A stretch of 64,000 nucleotides of DNA from Bacillota bacterium (lineage in GTDB: Bacteria; Bacillota; Bacilli; Paenibacillales; NBRC-103111): assembly GCA_023386955.1 (NCBI GenBank), contig JAEWIS010000014.1, positions 1 through 64,000 of the forward strand, written 5' to 3'. Within the stretch, counting starts at the first letter, position 1. Each line of letters begins with the position of its first letter. The notes under the pieces were generated by a model, which was not told where the DNA came from, made no database searches, and saw only the letters and a program-made list of their open reading frames with translations. This document shows positions 54,673 to 63,632 of this stretch, in pieces. Both the position numbers and the translations under genes were made by a program.

Positions 54673-55761
54673 TCAAAATCCTTTCACGGGAGAATCGGTG
54701 CGCCCCCGGTAGAGGCGCAGCAGGCCCTTAACGATATAAGGGGCAATAAACAAAATGAACAGCAGCCGAAACATCTGGTAGGCCACAATAATAGATAGAT
54801 CGGCACCCAACGCTGCTCCGGTGACACCCATTTCTGTCATGCCCCCGGGGGCCGAGCCCAAAAAGGCGGTTAACAGCGACATGGGATGCCACAAGGTCAA
54901 GAGATAGCCAGTACCCAGGGAAAACAGCACAATCCCGATGGCCCCGAAAAGTGCGTAGGGCAAAAGCTTCTTCCAATTGTCCAGGGAGGAAAGACTTGTG
55001 GTTACCCCCATATGGGCACCCACCAGTACCTGGGCGGTCAGCACCGACCAGTGGGGCAGAGACGGCGCCTCAAGCCCCGCCACCGACAATAACGCGGCGC
55101 CCAGCATCGGCCCCAGCATGTAAGGGGTGGGCAAATGGAGCTTGGGACCCAGCACCAACATGATGGCTACGGCCAGTACAAACCACAGGGTGTTGGAGGA
55201 CATCCAGGAAACAGATGACACTGCCGAGGCCACAGCTGTTGCCGCAGATCCGGCTTCTGTCCCGCCGGAGGACAAGCCGTGGAAGGCCAGGAAGGGCACA
55301 ATAAACACCACGGCCATAACCCGGATGGTTTGCATGAAGGTCACCACCGTCATGTCGGCATCCTCCACCTCGTCGCAGAGGACGGCCATCTGAGAGAGGC
55401 CGCCCGGAATACTTCCGAGAAGGCCCGAAGCCATGCTGATGCCCGTGCGTTTCACGGTAACCCAGCCGGCCACAAGTCCGAAGGCGACAGTTAAAAGGGT
55501 GGCCGCAGCCATGGAGGGCAGCTGCACGGCAATTTGCCCTGCCACCTCCGCGTTAAAGGTGATGCCCATCATGTAGCCCAGCACGCACAAGCCTGCGTTG
55601 CGGAAGCCGCGGTGCCATTCGGCCTTCTTTTTGAACACCTCCCGCCACACCAGAAGAATGGTCATCGGCCCCAAAAGCCAGGCCAGAGGAATATGAAGCA
55701 GTTGGAAGATTGTGCCCCCAGCCAATGCCAAAATCAGTGTTTTGCCTGTCTGTAAGCCCAT
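54673..55761 (-). CDS. AbrB-family membrane protein (putative transporter)
   Basis: Integral membrane protein of 362 residues with about ten to eleven helices in two homologous halves, of the family once called ammonia monooxygenase/AbrB. Repeat motifs are LLGSIPGGLSQMAVLCDEVE in the first half and FLGSAPGGMTEMGVTGAALG in the second. The function is unproven; regulation or transport of small molecules has been proposed for the family. ATG 55761 follows AAAAGGAG. It is four bases upstream of topB on the same strand and is likely cotranscribed. Confidence 0.87.
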   Translation of the reverse strand: MGLQTGKTLILALAGGTIFQLLHIPLAWLLGPMTILLVWREVFKKKAEWHRGFRNAGLCVLGYMMGITFNAEVAGQIAVQLPSMAAATLLTVAFGLVAGWVTVKRTGISMASGLLGSIPGGLSQMAVLCDEVEDADMTVVTFMQTIRVMAVVFIVPFLAFHGLSSGGTEAGSAATAVASAVSSVSWMSSNTLWFVLAVAIMLVLGPKLHLPTPYMLGPMLGAALLSVAGLEAPSLPHWSVLTAQVLVGAHMGVTTSLSSLDNWKKLLPYALFGAIGIVLFSLGTGYLLTLWHPMSLLTAFLGSAPGGMTEMGVTGAALGADLSIIVAYQMFRLLFILFIAPYIVKGLLRLYRGRTDSPVKGF

Positions 55762-56075
55762 GCTGCAAAAACTCCTTTTCCATCAAAAAATCATAAAAAA
55801 ACCGCTCCGCTCTATACCGGAAAGTGTAGCACCCTTGGCTTCCGAGCGCAATGAAGGGAGTGAAACTGCCTCTTTACCATCTCTTTACCTAAAAAAAATC
55901 CAACAAATCGTCGTAGAAATGCCTGCCGCAAAGTCTTGAAAGTATGGTACAATGGAAAACAGGCTATAGCAGGAAACACGGCGCAATCAAGAGCGGAACA
56001 CGTGTTCAATGGTGAAAATCCGATTATATTCCCGTTTTGGCCATATGAAAAGCGGGAGCAGGTGGAGGCTGAAGA
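55762..56075. other. Promoter region between divergent genes
   Basis: No gene is seen. An extended minus-10 element (TGGTACAAT, 55945-55953) faces kdgK. The stretch 55860-55940 is A+T-rich. No cre site or dyad was found. Confidence 0.45.
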
Positions 56076-57050
56076 ATGACACAGGCAACGAAAGAGCAGC
56101 AATACATTCCGGAGGTTCTGACCTTCGGTGAATCCATGGGACTCCTGATGTCCACGGGCAACAAAGGAATTGAATACTCCGCCACCCTGGACAAGTCCTT
56201 CGGCGGCGCAGAGAGCAATTTCGCCATCGGCGTGGCCCGTCTGGGACACCGCGTTGGCTGGTTCGGCCGGCTGGGCAAGGACCCGTTGGGTCTCATGATC
56301 CAGAAGCGCATCCGCGGCGAGGGCGTTGACGTCTCCCGTGTGGAATTGACTGACGAGGCTCCTACCGGACTGATGCTGAAGGAAGCCATCTCCGGCAAGT
56401 CCTTCGTGTATTATTACCGCAAAAATTCCGCAGCCAGCCTGATGCGTCCCGAGCACCTGGACGAGGAGTACATCAAGCAGGCCAAAATTTTGCATGTTAC
56501 CGGCATTACCGCAGCTCTTTCCGAAAGCTGCCGGGAAACCCTCTGGGCTGCTATCCGCATGGCCAAGAAGCATGGTGTCAAGGTTTGCTTTGACCCCAAC
56601 CTGCGTCTGAAGCTATGGACCCTGGAGGAAGCCAGAGAGGTGCTTTTGCCAATGGCTGAGGAAGCCGACTACTTCCTGCCCGGTCTGGACGAGCTGAAGC
56701 TCATGTACGAAACCGAGGACTTCGACGAAATCGTAGCCCGTCTGTCCAAGCTGCGCGCCGTTTCCATCGTGAAGGGTGGAGATGACGAAACCTACCTGAT
56801 CGAAAACGGCAAGGTTACCGCCATCCCCTTCTTCAAGGCTGAACGCATAGTGGATACTGTAGGCGCCGGCGACGGCTTCTGCGCAGGCTTCATCGTAGGT
56901 GTGCTGAAGGGGTATGACCTGGCTGAGGCTGTCCGTCTCGGCAGCCTGATGGGCTCCCTCGCGGTACAGATGGAAGGCGACTGGGAAGCTTTGCCCACTT
57001 GGGAAAAAGCCCAGGCGGTGCTCCAGAACAAGAAGAGCGTGGAGCGCTAA
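56076..57050 (+). CDS. kdgK: 2-dehydro-3-deoxygluconokinase
   Basis: PfkB-family sugar kinase phosphorylating KDG to KDPG, 324 residues. The N-terminal GG region is KSFGGAESNFAIGVARLGHR with GWFGRLGKDPLG; the C-terminal catalytic motif is VDTVGAGDGFCAGFIVGVLK with the base Asp. KDG kinase is favoured over fructokinase or ribokinase because kdgA follows 71 bases downstream. Codon use is highly biased, suggesting strong expression. It serves pectin or hexuronate breakdown. Confidence 0.92.
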   Translation: MTQATKEQQYIPEVLTFGESMGLLMSTGNKGIEYSATLDKSFGGAESNFAIGVARLGHRVGWFGRLGKDPLGLMIQKRIRGEGVDVSRVELTDEAPTGLMLKEAISGKSFVYYYRKNSAASLMRPEHLDEEYIKQAKILHVTGITAALSESCRETLWAAIRMAKKHGVKVCFDPNLRLKLWTLEEAREVLLPMAEEADYFLPGLDELKLMYETEDFDEIVARLSKLRAVSIVKGGDDETYLIENGKVTAIPFFKAERIVDTVGAGDGFCAGFIVGVLKGYDLAEAVRLGSLMGSLAVQMEGDWEALPTWEKAQAVLQNKKSVER

Positions 57051-57121
57051 GCTGGATTTACTGCGTTAACCATTAACGTCCTTGACCATTAACGGGACGA
57101 AGAAAAGGAATGTGGAGAACC

Positions 57122-57784
57122 ATGAAAAAAATTAAAGTTATTCAACAAATCGCCGAGCAAGGCGTTGTGGCCGTTCTGCGTGCCGATACTGCTGAGGATG
57201 TTGTACGTATGGCTGAGCAAGCCATCGAAGGCGGCATCAAGGTTATTGAAATCACCATGACTGTACCGGGCGCTCTGCGTGCCATCGAAACTCTGGCTGC
57301 CAAGTATTCCAGCACCGCCAAGGACCCGGCCCGCTTTGCCATCATCGGCGTAGGCACTGTGCTTGATCCGGAAACCGCCCGCGCCGCTATCCTGGCCGGC
57401 TCCGAATTTGTTGTAGGCCCGAGCCTCAACCCCGAAACCGTAATGCTGTGCAACCGGTACCGCATTCCCGTTATGCCGGGCTGCATGACCATCAAGGAAA
57501 TCCAACAGGCTCTTGAGCTGGGCGTAGACGTAGTGAAGCTCTTCCCGGGCAACGCCTTCGCTCCTTCCATGATCAAGGCGATCAAGGGTCCTTTGCCGCA
57601 AGCCAACATTATGCCGACCGGCGGCGTATCCCTGTCCAACCTGGGCGAGTGGATCAAAGCCGGCGCTACTGCCGTAGGCATCGGCGGCGACCTGACTGCA
57701 GACGCCGTGAAGACCGGCGACTACAGCATCATTGCCAAAAAAGCGGCTGAATACGTAGCTGCCTTCAAGGCTGCCAAGGCGTAA
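57122..57784 (+). CDS. kdgA: KDPG/KHG aldolase
   Basis: Class I aldolase splitting KDPG into pyruvate and glyceraldehyde 3-phosphate, 220 residues in a TIM barrel. It starts KKIKVIQQIAEQGVVAVLRA. The Schiff-base Lys is in DVVKLFPGNAFAPSMIKAIK and the catalytic Glu in IKVIEITMTVPGA; PTGGVSLSNLGEWIKAGATA forms the phosphate site. ATG 57122 with GGAG upstream is preferred to ATG 57110, which lies too close to its site. It forms the hexuronate branch of the Entner-Doudoroff route with kdgK. Confidence 0.95.
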   Translation: MKKIKVIQQIAEQGVVAVLRADTAEDVVRMAEQAIEGGIKVIEITMTVPGALRAIETLAAKYSSTAKDPARFAIIGVGTVLDPETARAAILAGSEFVVGPSLNPETVMLCNRYRIPVMPGCMTIKEIQQALELGVDVVKLFPGNAFAPSMIKAIKGPLPQANIMPTGGVSLSNLGEWIKAGATAVGIGGDLTADAVKTGDYSIIAKKAAEYVAAFKAAKA

Positions 57785-57806
57785 GCGAGCATAGAGTATA
57801 GTACAG

Positions 57807-57848
57807 AAGAACCGCAAGGGGCCAGTGCCTCCCTGCGGTTCTTTTTTT
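57807..57848 (+). terminator. Terminator after kdgA
   Basis: AAGAACCGCAAGGG pairs with CCCTGCGGTTCTT with one bulge, followed by seven T residues. Confidence 0.85.
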
Positions 57849-58281
57849 AACCGGCCAACAGCACGGCAGCGATAAAAATAAGCTGGAGCAGCGTACGCAC
57901 CGGAAGCTTGGGCACAGGCCGCCCTCCGAGGGTCAAGGATTCGTTGGCCGCTTTTATATTGGCGGGAAACATGGCAACCAGCAGCAGGGCCAAGCAGATC
58001 GAGGCAATTCGGGAGGTGACGGGGAACAGAAGCCCGGCTGCTCCGGCAATTTCCAGCAACCCGGTAATGGTAACGATGAGATCAGGCCGGGGAAAGGCTG
58101 GGGGCACCATCCGGATTAAATCCCGGCGTTTGGAGCCCCAGTGGGCCGAGGCGGCAACCAGAAGCATAACGGCAACTGCGGCCTGCAGGGAGGATTGCCA
58201 CTCCGAAAAGTAAGCAAATCCGGCCACGCCCGAGGCGCGAAACATCACAAAAGACACCACCAGCACGTACAAGGGGATCAT
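57847..58281 (-). CDS. DoxX-family membrane protein
   Basis: A 144-residue membrane protein with four helices. It has the DoxX pattern FRASGVAGFAYFSEWQSSLQ, LIVTITGLLEIAGAAGLLFP and a conserved FPANIKAA. The function of the family is not settled; some members act in redox or thiol stress. It overlaps the upstream TetR gene by four bases and is almost certainly controlled by it. Confidence 0.84.
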   Translation of the reverse strand: MIPLYVLVVSFVMFRASGVAGFAYFSEWQSSLQAAVAVMLLVAASAHWGSKRRDLIRMVPPAFPRPDLIVTITGLLEIAGAAGLLFPVTSRIASICLALLLVAMFPANIKAANESLTLGGRPVPKLPVRTLLQLIFIAAVLLAG

Positions 58282-58901
58282 AGTGGTTGCTCCTTTTCAT
58301 TTTTATCCGGGCTGGGCTGTAATACGGAAGTGATGAAGGCCGTGAAGTCGGCCCCTGTGAAGGCTGGCCCGTCCAACGGAATGGAAGCGCGCATCCGCAG
58401 TCCGAAGGTGAGAAGCACGAGCATGTCGGCTGTTTTCGCCGCGTCCACCGATGGGGGAATGACGCCATATTGCTGGCCAGTTTCAATCCAGCTTTTGGAT
58501 AGCTGCACCGACTTTTTGTAGTAGTGTCTTACCGCTTCGGCGATTAGGGGCTGATCCTCCTTGCCAAGCAGATACAACAACACTTTGTTGGTGACATTGC
58601 CCGCCTCCCCATAGGAGGAGATGCTGTCCGCAATGGCCTTCATCGGCTCAGCAAAGGTACGGCGCCCGGAGGCCACCTCATCCAAAAAGCGGTTATTCGT
58701 TTGCTCCAGCTGCTCTTGCAGCACCCAGACGAACATTTCATCCTTGCTTTTCACATAATGGAAAATCGCTCCCTTGGACAGGCCTGCTGCATTGGCGATA
58801 TCCTGCATCGTCAGCAGATGGCAGCCTTTTTCGGCGATGAGGGCAATGGTCGTATCCAGCAGCAGACGGATGGTATTCCGCCTGCGTTCCTCCTGCTTCA
58901 C
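58278..58901 (-). CDS. TetR-family repressor
   Basis: A 207-residue regulator. The N-terminal HTH includes LLTMQDIANAAGLSKGAIFH (about 30-49) and YVKSKDEMFVWVLQEQLEQ; the C-terminal ligand domain is helical. GTG 58901 is proposed because AGGGAG stands eight bases upstream, whereas the GTG three codons earlier overlaps that site. It is cotranscribed with doxX. A dyad 55 bases upstream is a good autoregulatory operator candidate. Confidence 0.9.
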   Translation of the reverse strand: MKQEERRRNTIRLLLDTTIALIAEKGCHLLTMQDIANAAGLSKGAIFHYVKSKDEMFVWVLQEQLEQTNNRFLDEVASGRRTFAEPMKAIADSISSYGEAGNVTNKVLLYLLGKEDQPLIAEAVRHYYKKSVQLSKSWIETGQQYGVIPPSVDAAKTADMLVLLTFGLRMRASIPLDGPAFTGADFTAFITSVLQPSPDKNEKEQPL

Positions 58902-58955
58902 GTTTATCACTCCCTATATGGATGTATGAAACGAAGCTGTATAAGCTCATTATAA

Positions 58956-58972
58956 ATACCGACCAAAGGTAT
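58956..58972 (-). promoter_or_regulatory. Candidate TetR operator
   Basis: ATACC-N7-GGTAT inverted repeat with a TACCGACC half, similar to known TetR-family sites, located upstream of the tetR-doxX operon. Confidence 0.45.
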
Positions 58973-59117
58973 GTAAATGTGAAAATAAAATATTTATGGG
59001 GGAGGAAGGGGCAACAAGCAGAAAAAACTGTACAGGCACAAGATTGGCCCAGACGTGCATACATCATTACATAGGGCGGAGGCTTGCACCGAATCCCGCT
59101 CCGCCGCAGGAGGAAAT

Positions 59118-59543
59118 ATGGGCTACTATTACTTGTTTTCCTATGGAACCTTCATCGATCAGGAGGTTCAGCATATTCTCTTCGGGAGAAGCGTAACGGT
59201 TGGCACTGCTTCTCTTCCCCAACACGGCAGGCATGCCGATGCGGACGGCTTTTATTATGTGACCCCGGAACCCGGCTGCAGTGTGCGGGGGGAGCTTCTG
59301 TGTCTGTCGGCGGATGAGCTGATCACGGCGGATCTGTGGGAGAATGTGCCCGATTATGTGCGGGTTCTGGTCCGGGTCCGACTGAATAACGGGTCCACCC
59401 TCAACGCTTATATTTACTACCGGAGCAACCCGCAGGCCAAGCTGCCTGCACCTCCTGGAACCTTGGCCGCTGTGCCGCGTGCACAGGTTATAGCGGCAGC
59501 CCAAGAATTGGCCGCTGAGCTGTCTGCAGGCGGCTGTATATGA
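59118..59543 (+). CDS. Gamma-glutamylcyclotransferase-like (AIG2/GGCT fold) protein
   Basis: A 141-residue protein starting MGYYYLFSYGTFIDQEVQHI, with the YGTF/L signature of the GGCT fold. SVRGELLCLSADELITADLW carries the usual G-L-Y/C-L and acidic-residue region; VRVLVRVRLNNGSTLNAYIY is the last sheet. AGGAGG lies before ATG 59118; a frame to 59055 lacks a site. Family members handle gamma-glutamyl amines or peptides; the substrate is unknown here. Confidence 0.82.
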   Translation: MGYYYLFSYGTFIDQEVQHILFGRSVTVGTASLPQHGRHADADGFYYVTPEPGCSVRGELLCLSADELITADLWENVPDYVRVLVRVRLNNGSTLNAYIYYRSNPQAKLPAPPGTLAAVPRAQVIAAAQELAAELSAGGCI

Positions 59544-59663
59544 TGAGGACCCGGCAGGGTCCTTTTTTCATGATGGAAGGCATGAAGAACGGCTTGTGAA
59601 CGGGAGTTGGAACGGGTATGATCAGAAAAACAAGCATCTTTATCCAAAAGAGAGGACTCTGCC

Positions 59664-60563
59664 ATGACATTGCAGCAGCTGCGTTATGTGCTGGAGGTGG
59701 CGGCCCGCGGCTCCATGAATGAGGCGGCTAAACGGCTGTTCATCTCCCAGCCCAGCCTGTCCAGCGCCATCAAGGAGCTGGAGGAGGAGCTTCAGCTTAT
59801 TATTTTTCAACGGACCAATAAGGGGATTATGCTCTCCAAGGAGGGTGCCGAGTTCCTGGGTTATGCCCGTCAGGTCATCGAGCAGGCGGAGCTTCTGGAG
59901 AGCCGATATCTGAATGCGAAGCCGTCGCCCCAGCATTTTTCCGTGTCCACCCAGCATTATGCCTTCGCCGTCAACGCCTTCGTCAAGCTGGTGCGGGATT
60001 ACGGGCACGAGGAGTACGAGCTGTCCCTGCGGGAGACCAAAACCCATGAGATCATCCAGGATGTGAAGGATCAAAAAAGCGAAATCGGCATCCTTTATAT
60101 GAACGATTTCAATAATAAGGTTATCAGCCGCCTTTTGAAAAATGCCAATCTTATGTTCAACAGCCTGTTTACGGCCAAGGCCCATATTTTTGTGAGCGCC
60201 CATAATCCGCTTGCGAAGCATTCCGTGGTGACGCTGGAGCAGCTGAGGGAGTATCCGTACCTGTATTTTGAGCAGGGGGAATACAATTCCTTTCACTTTT
60301 CAGAGGAAATCCTGAGCACCATCGCCCGTCCCAAAAGTATTCGCGTCAGCGACCGGGCCACCCTGTTCAATCTGCTGATCGGCCTAAACGGCTACACCAT
60401 CTCCACCGGTGTCCTGAGTAAGGATCTGAATGGAAATGACATTATTCCGGTGCCGCTGGCAAGCGACGAGACCATCCATGTGGGCTGGATCTGCCATCAG
60501 AATGCTGCCTTGTCCAGACTGGCGGTTGCCTATGTGGAGGCCCTGCAGGAGGCGATCCAATAG
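59664..60563 (+). CDS. LysR-family regulator, probable regulator of metE
   Basis: A 299-residue LysR regulator. The N-terminal HTH is AARGSMNEAAKRLFISQPSL (about 13-32) with SSAIKELEEELQLIIFQR, and the effector domain contains FSVSTQHYAFAVNAFVKLV and ETIHVGWICHQNAALSRLAV. It lies directly upstream of metE in the same direction, with two palindromes in the 147-base gap, so control of methionine synthesis is the likely role (like MetR/MtaR). The effector is unknown. Confidence 0.9.
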   Translation: MTLQQLRYVLEVAARGSMNEAAKRLFISQPSLSSAIKELEEELQLIIFQRTNKGIMLSKEGAEFLGYARQVIEQAELLESRYLNAKPSPQHFSVSTQHYAFAVNAFVKLVRDYGHEEYELSLRETKTHEIIQDVKDQKSEIGILYMNDFNNKVISRLLKNANLMFNSLFTAKAHIFVSAHNPLAKHSVVTLEQLREYPYLYFEQGEYNSFHFSEEILSTIARPKSIRVSDRATLFNLLIGLNGYTISTGVLSKDLNGNDIIPVPLASDETIHVGWICHQNAALSRLAVAYVEALQEAIQ

Positions 60564-60625
60564 CCCGTTTTTCGGCGGGTTGTTGGCGCAGCTTGGTTAG
60601 GGCTATATATTTTGGCTATATCCAG

Positions 60626-60639
60626 CCATAGCTTTATGG
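60626..60639 (+). promoter_or_regulatory. Dyad upstream of metE (LysR-type box candidate)
   Basis: CCATA-GCTT-TATGG lies 72 bases before metE. It resembles the T-N11-A style dyads bound by LysR regulators. Two GGCTATAT direct repeats stand just upstream (60601, 60615). Confidence 0.45.
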
Positions 60640-60648
60640 TCATACCCT

Positions 60649-60664
60649 ATATCCGGCCGGATAT
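60649..60664 (+). promoter_or_regulatory. Perfect 16-bp palindrome upstream of metE
   Basis: ATATCCGGCCGGATAT is fully self-complementary and lies 47 bases before the metE start, where a repressor or activator would overlap the promoter. Confidence 0.5.
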
Positions 60665-60710
60665 GTTATCTTTCCAGTAACAACGGATTGGCGATAAGGA
60701 GAGATGGCGG

Positions 60711-63005
60711 ATGAAAAGCGGCAACCTGGGTTATCCCCGTATCGGGCTGGAGCGGCAGTGGAAAAAAGCGTTGGAGTCCTTTTGGACGGGGGAATTGGCC
60801 GAGGCGGATCTGCATACAAGGCTGAAAGAAATCCGCCTGTCCAACCTGAGGCTGCAGCAGGAGAAGGGCATTGATATCATTCCTGTAGGGGATTTTACGT
60901 ATTATGACCATGTGCTGGATACGGCGGTGATGTTCGGGCTGATTCCCCGGCGGTTCGGTTATGAGGGCGGCACGCCTTCCCTTGCTGTCTATTATGCTAT
61001 GGCCCGGGGCAGCAAGGACGCTGCGGCCTGCGAAATGACCAAATGGTTCAACACCAATTACCATTATATTGTTCCGGAGCTGGACGGCGCCCGGCCTGTG
61101 CTGACGGGAAACCGGCTGCTGGAAGCATACGCGGAGGCCAAGGAGGAGCTTGGGATTGAAGGCAGGCCGGTCCTGATTGGGCCGCTGACCTTTGTGAAGC
61201 TGGCCAAGGGGTATGCGCCCGGTGAGCTGGGGGATTGGACCCGTCGCCTTCTGCCCTTGTATGTGCAGGTGCTCCGGGAGCTTGCGGAGGCAGGTGTGCA
61301 GTGGGTGCAGGTGGATGAGCCGGTGCTGTCCACCAATGTAACGGCGGAGGAGCTGGCTCTGGCGGAGGAGCTTTATGGGCAGCTGGTCCGGGAGGTGCCG
61401 GACCTCCGGCTGTTTTTGCAAACCTATTTCGAAGCGGTGGAGGCGTATGAAAAGGTGGTGGCGCTGCCGGTTCATGGCATTGGGCTGGACTTCGTCCACG
61501 ACCGCGGTCTGAATCTGGAGGCGGTGCTCCGCCACGGCTTCCCTGCCGGGAAGATGCTGGGGGCAGGGCTGGTGGACGGGCGCAACATTTGGGCTTGCGA
61601 CCCCGATGATAAGCTGAAGGTGCTGGCCGCATTGCGCAACGGGGTGGAGGACAGCCGGCTGGTGGTCCAGCCCTCCTGCAGTCTGCTGCATGTGCCGGTT
61701 AGCACAGTGAAGGAGACAGGGCTTGACCCGGTGCTGCACGAGGCGTTGGCTTTTGCCGACCAGAAGCTGGAGGAGACCGTGCTGCTGACCAAAGCAGGCA
61801 AGCTGGGCGAAGCCGCTGTGGCAGCGGAGCTGGAGGCTTTGCGGAAGGGAAGGGCGGCGCTTAATGAGTCCTCCTTCCGAAATAAAGCGGGAGTGAGAAA
61901 ACAGATGGCGGGTTTGGCAGCCCAGCCGGTAACCCGGGCAGGTACCTTCGAGGAGCGGCGGGAACGGCAGGAGAAGCGGTGGCAGCTTCCGCTATTGCCG
62001 ACGACCACCATCGGCAGCTTCCCCCAGACGCCGGAGGTGCGCAGTGCCCGCCGAAAGTGGCGCAAGGGAGAGTGGACGGAGGAGCGGTACCAGACGTTCA
62101 TTAGGGAGGAAATTGGCAGATGGATCGGTATCCAGCAGGAGCTGGGGCTGGATGTACTGGTGCACGGCGAATTTGAACGCAACGACATGGTGGAGTTTTT
62201 CGGGGAGAAGCTGGAGGGTTTCGCCTTTACGGGGAACGGCTGGGTGCAGTCCTACGGCTCCCGCTGTGTCAAACCTCCGGTCATCTTCGGGGATGTGGAA
62301 TACACGGCACCGATGACCGTAGCGGAAACGGTCTACGCCCAGTCCTTGTCGGAGGCTCCCGTGAAAGGAATGCTGACCGGTCCGGTGACCATCCTCAACT
62401 GGTCCTTTGTGCGGGATGACCTGCCCCGGAGGGATGTGGCCTTCCAGATTGCGCTGGCACTCCGGCAGGAGGTGGAGGCGCTGGAGGCGGCAGGCATCGG
62501 CATGATCCAGGTGGATGAGCCGGCCCTCCGGGAGGGGTTGCCCTTGAAGCAGCTGCTGGTGGAGGAGTATCTGGAATGGACGGTGAAGGCCTTCCGGCTG
62601 TCCACCTCCACGGTGAAGGACGAAACGCAGATTCACACCCACATGTGCTATTGCGAGTTCCAGGACATGATCGGGACCATCCGTGCTTTGGACGCCGACG
62701 TTATCTCTATCGAAACCTCGCGCAGTCATGGGGAGCTGATCGCCAGCTTCGAGGAGGAAACCTACGAGCTGGGCATCGGCTTGGGCGTCTATGACATCCA
62801 CAGCCCCCGGGTGCCTCCCGCAGCCGAGATGGAGGGCATGATCCGCCGGGCCTTGCAGGTGCTGTCCCCCCGGCAGTTCTGGATCAACCCGGACTGCGGG
62901 CTGAAAACCCGCCGGATGCTGGAAACCGTAGCTGCCCTGGGCAACATGGTGCAAGCCGCCAAGCAGGTGCGGACGGAGCTGGAGGGCGGAGGCGCGGGTG
63001 CTTGA
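60711..63005 (+). CDS. metE: Cobalamin-independent methionine synthase
   Basis: Transfers the methyl group of 5-methyltetrahydropteroyl-polyglutamate to homocysteine. The 764-residue protein starts MKSGNLGYPRIGLERQWKKA and has PVGDFTYYDHVLD; the C-terminal half holds TTTIGSFPQTPEVR and the zinc site in IHTHMCYCEF (His644, Cys646) and NPDCGLKTR (Cys729). AAGGAGAG precedes the ATG. The usual MetE end is near AAKQVR; here GGGAGA-type residues follow, and a Gly/Ala-rich frame continues in register beyond the TGA. No S-box or T-box leader is visible; control by the LysR regulator is likely. Confidence 0.96.
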   Translation: MKSGNLGYPRIGLERQWKKALESFWTGELAEADLHTRLKEIRLSNLRLQQEKGIDIIPVGDFTYYDHVLDTAVMFGLIPRRFGYEGGTPSLAVYYAMARGSKDAAACEMTKWFNTNYHYIVPELDGARPVLTGNRLLEAYAEAKEELGIEGRPVLIGPLTFVKLAKGYAPGELGDWTRRLLPLYVQVLRELAEAGVQWVQVDEPVLSTNVTAEELALAEELYGQLVREVPDLRLFLQTYFEAVEAYEKVVALPVHGIGLDFVHDRGLNLEAVLRHGFPAGKMLGAGLVDGRNIWACDPDDKLKVLAALRNGVEDSRLVVQPSCSLLHVPVSTVKETGLDPVLHEALAFADQKLEETVLLTKAGKLGEAAVAAELEALRKGRAALNESSFRNKAGVRKQMAGLAAQPVTRAGTFEERRERQEKRWQLPLLPTTTIGSFPQTPEVRSARRKWRKGEWTEERYQTFIREEIGRWIGIQQELGLDVLVHGEFERNDMVEFFGEKLEGFAFTGNGWVQSYGSRCVKPPVIFGDVEYTAPMTVAETVYAQSLSEAPVKGMLTGPVTILNWSFVRDDLPRRDVAFQIALALRQEVEALEAAGIGMIQVDEPALREGLPLKQLLVEEYLEWTVKAFRLSTSTVKDETQIHTHMCYCEFQDMIGTIRALDADVISIETSRSHGELIASFEEETYELGIGLGVYDIHSPRVPPAAEMEGMIRRALQVLSPRQFWINPDCGLKTRRMLETVAALGNMVQAAKQVRTELEGGGAGA

Positions 63006-63632
63006 CCAAGAGGTGGGGCAGGTGCTGGAGCTTGAGCTGATGTCGGCGAAGGGACTGGAGCTGGTGCAGTGACTGGAGCTAGTGCAGGAGTTGGAGCAGA
63101 AGCGGGTACAGTGACTGGAGCTAGTGCAGGAGTTGGAGCAGAAACGGGTACAGTGACTGGAGTTGGAGCAGGTGCAGGTGCGCAGGATTTGGAGCAAAGG
63201 TTGGGACCCACTCGGCTAACGGACTCCAGAGGCGCTATTAACGAGAAAATCTCCGTTTCCTGAGTTTCGCGGACACACGATCCGTTATTTGGGGCAAATG
63301 GGGTCAATATAAGACGGAATAGCTAGAATAGCGGAACCTGTGTCCGCGAAATGAGCAAAACCCCCGTTTTTAGCAAAATAACGGCCTCTCTGTCCGGACG
63401 GGTGGCGAAAAAATGCGGCTAAGCAGAAATCCGGATGAGCGGCGGGAGAACGCAGCAGTCAGAAATCCGGATGGGCGGCGGGAGAACGCAGCAGGCAGAA
63501 ATCCGGATGAGCGGTGGAAGAATGCAGCTGGGCAAAATTCCCGCTGACCGGTTGTCCGGGTGACACACAATGGGTGATCGTCTACATATACTGTCGTGTA
63601 AGCTAGACAAACGCACAGGAAGGAAGATGATC
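63006..63632. repeat. Repeat-filled stretch after metE
   Basis: No intact gene is seen. In order, it holds two tandem 42-bp units (63068-63109 and 63110-63151), TAACGG-type elements (63216-63240 and 63376-63398), an inverted pair of a longer element with CGCGGACACA (63265-63290 forward, 63327-63351 reverse), and three tandem 36-bp units (63424-63459, 63460-63495, 63496-63531) sharing CAGAAATCCGGATG. Confidence 0.75.

Noticed and set aside
60564..60710. SAM riboswitch or T-box leader for metE
   Set aside because: The gap is only 147 bases, filled with DNA dyads, and no S-box or T-box core motif or terminator hairpin was found.
63003..63035. Selenocysteine or TGA read-through extending MetE
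   Set aside because: No SECIS-like hairpin or selenocysteine genes are seen, and the protein already has the full family length.
61992..63307. Long minus-strand frames opposite metE and its tail
   Set aside because: They are GC-rich shadows of metE and of the Gly/Ala repeats, with Pro/Ala or Ser/Cys repeats and no ribosome binding site.
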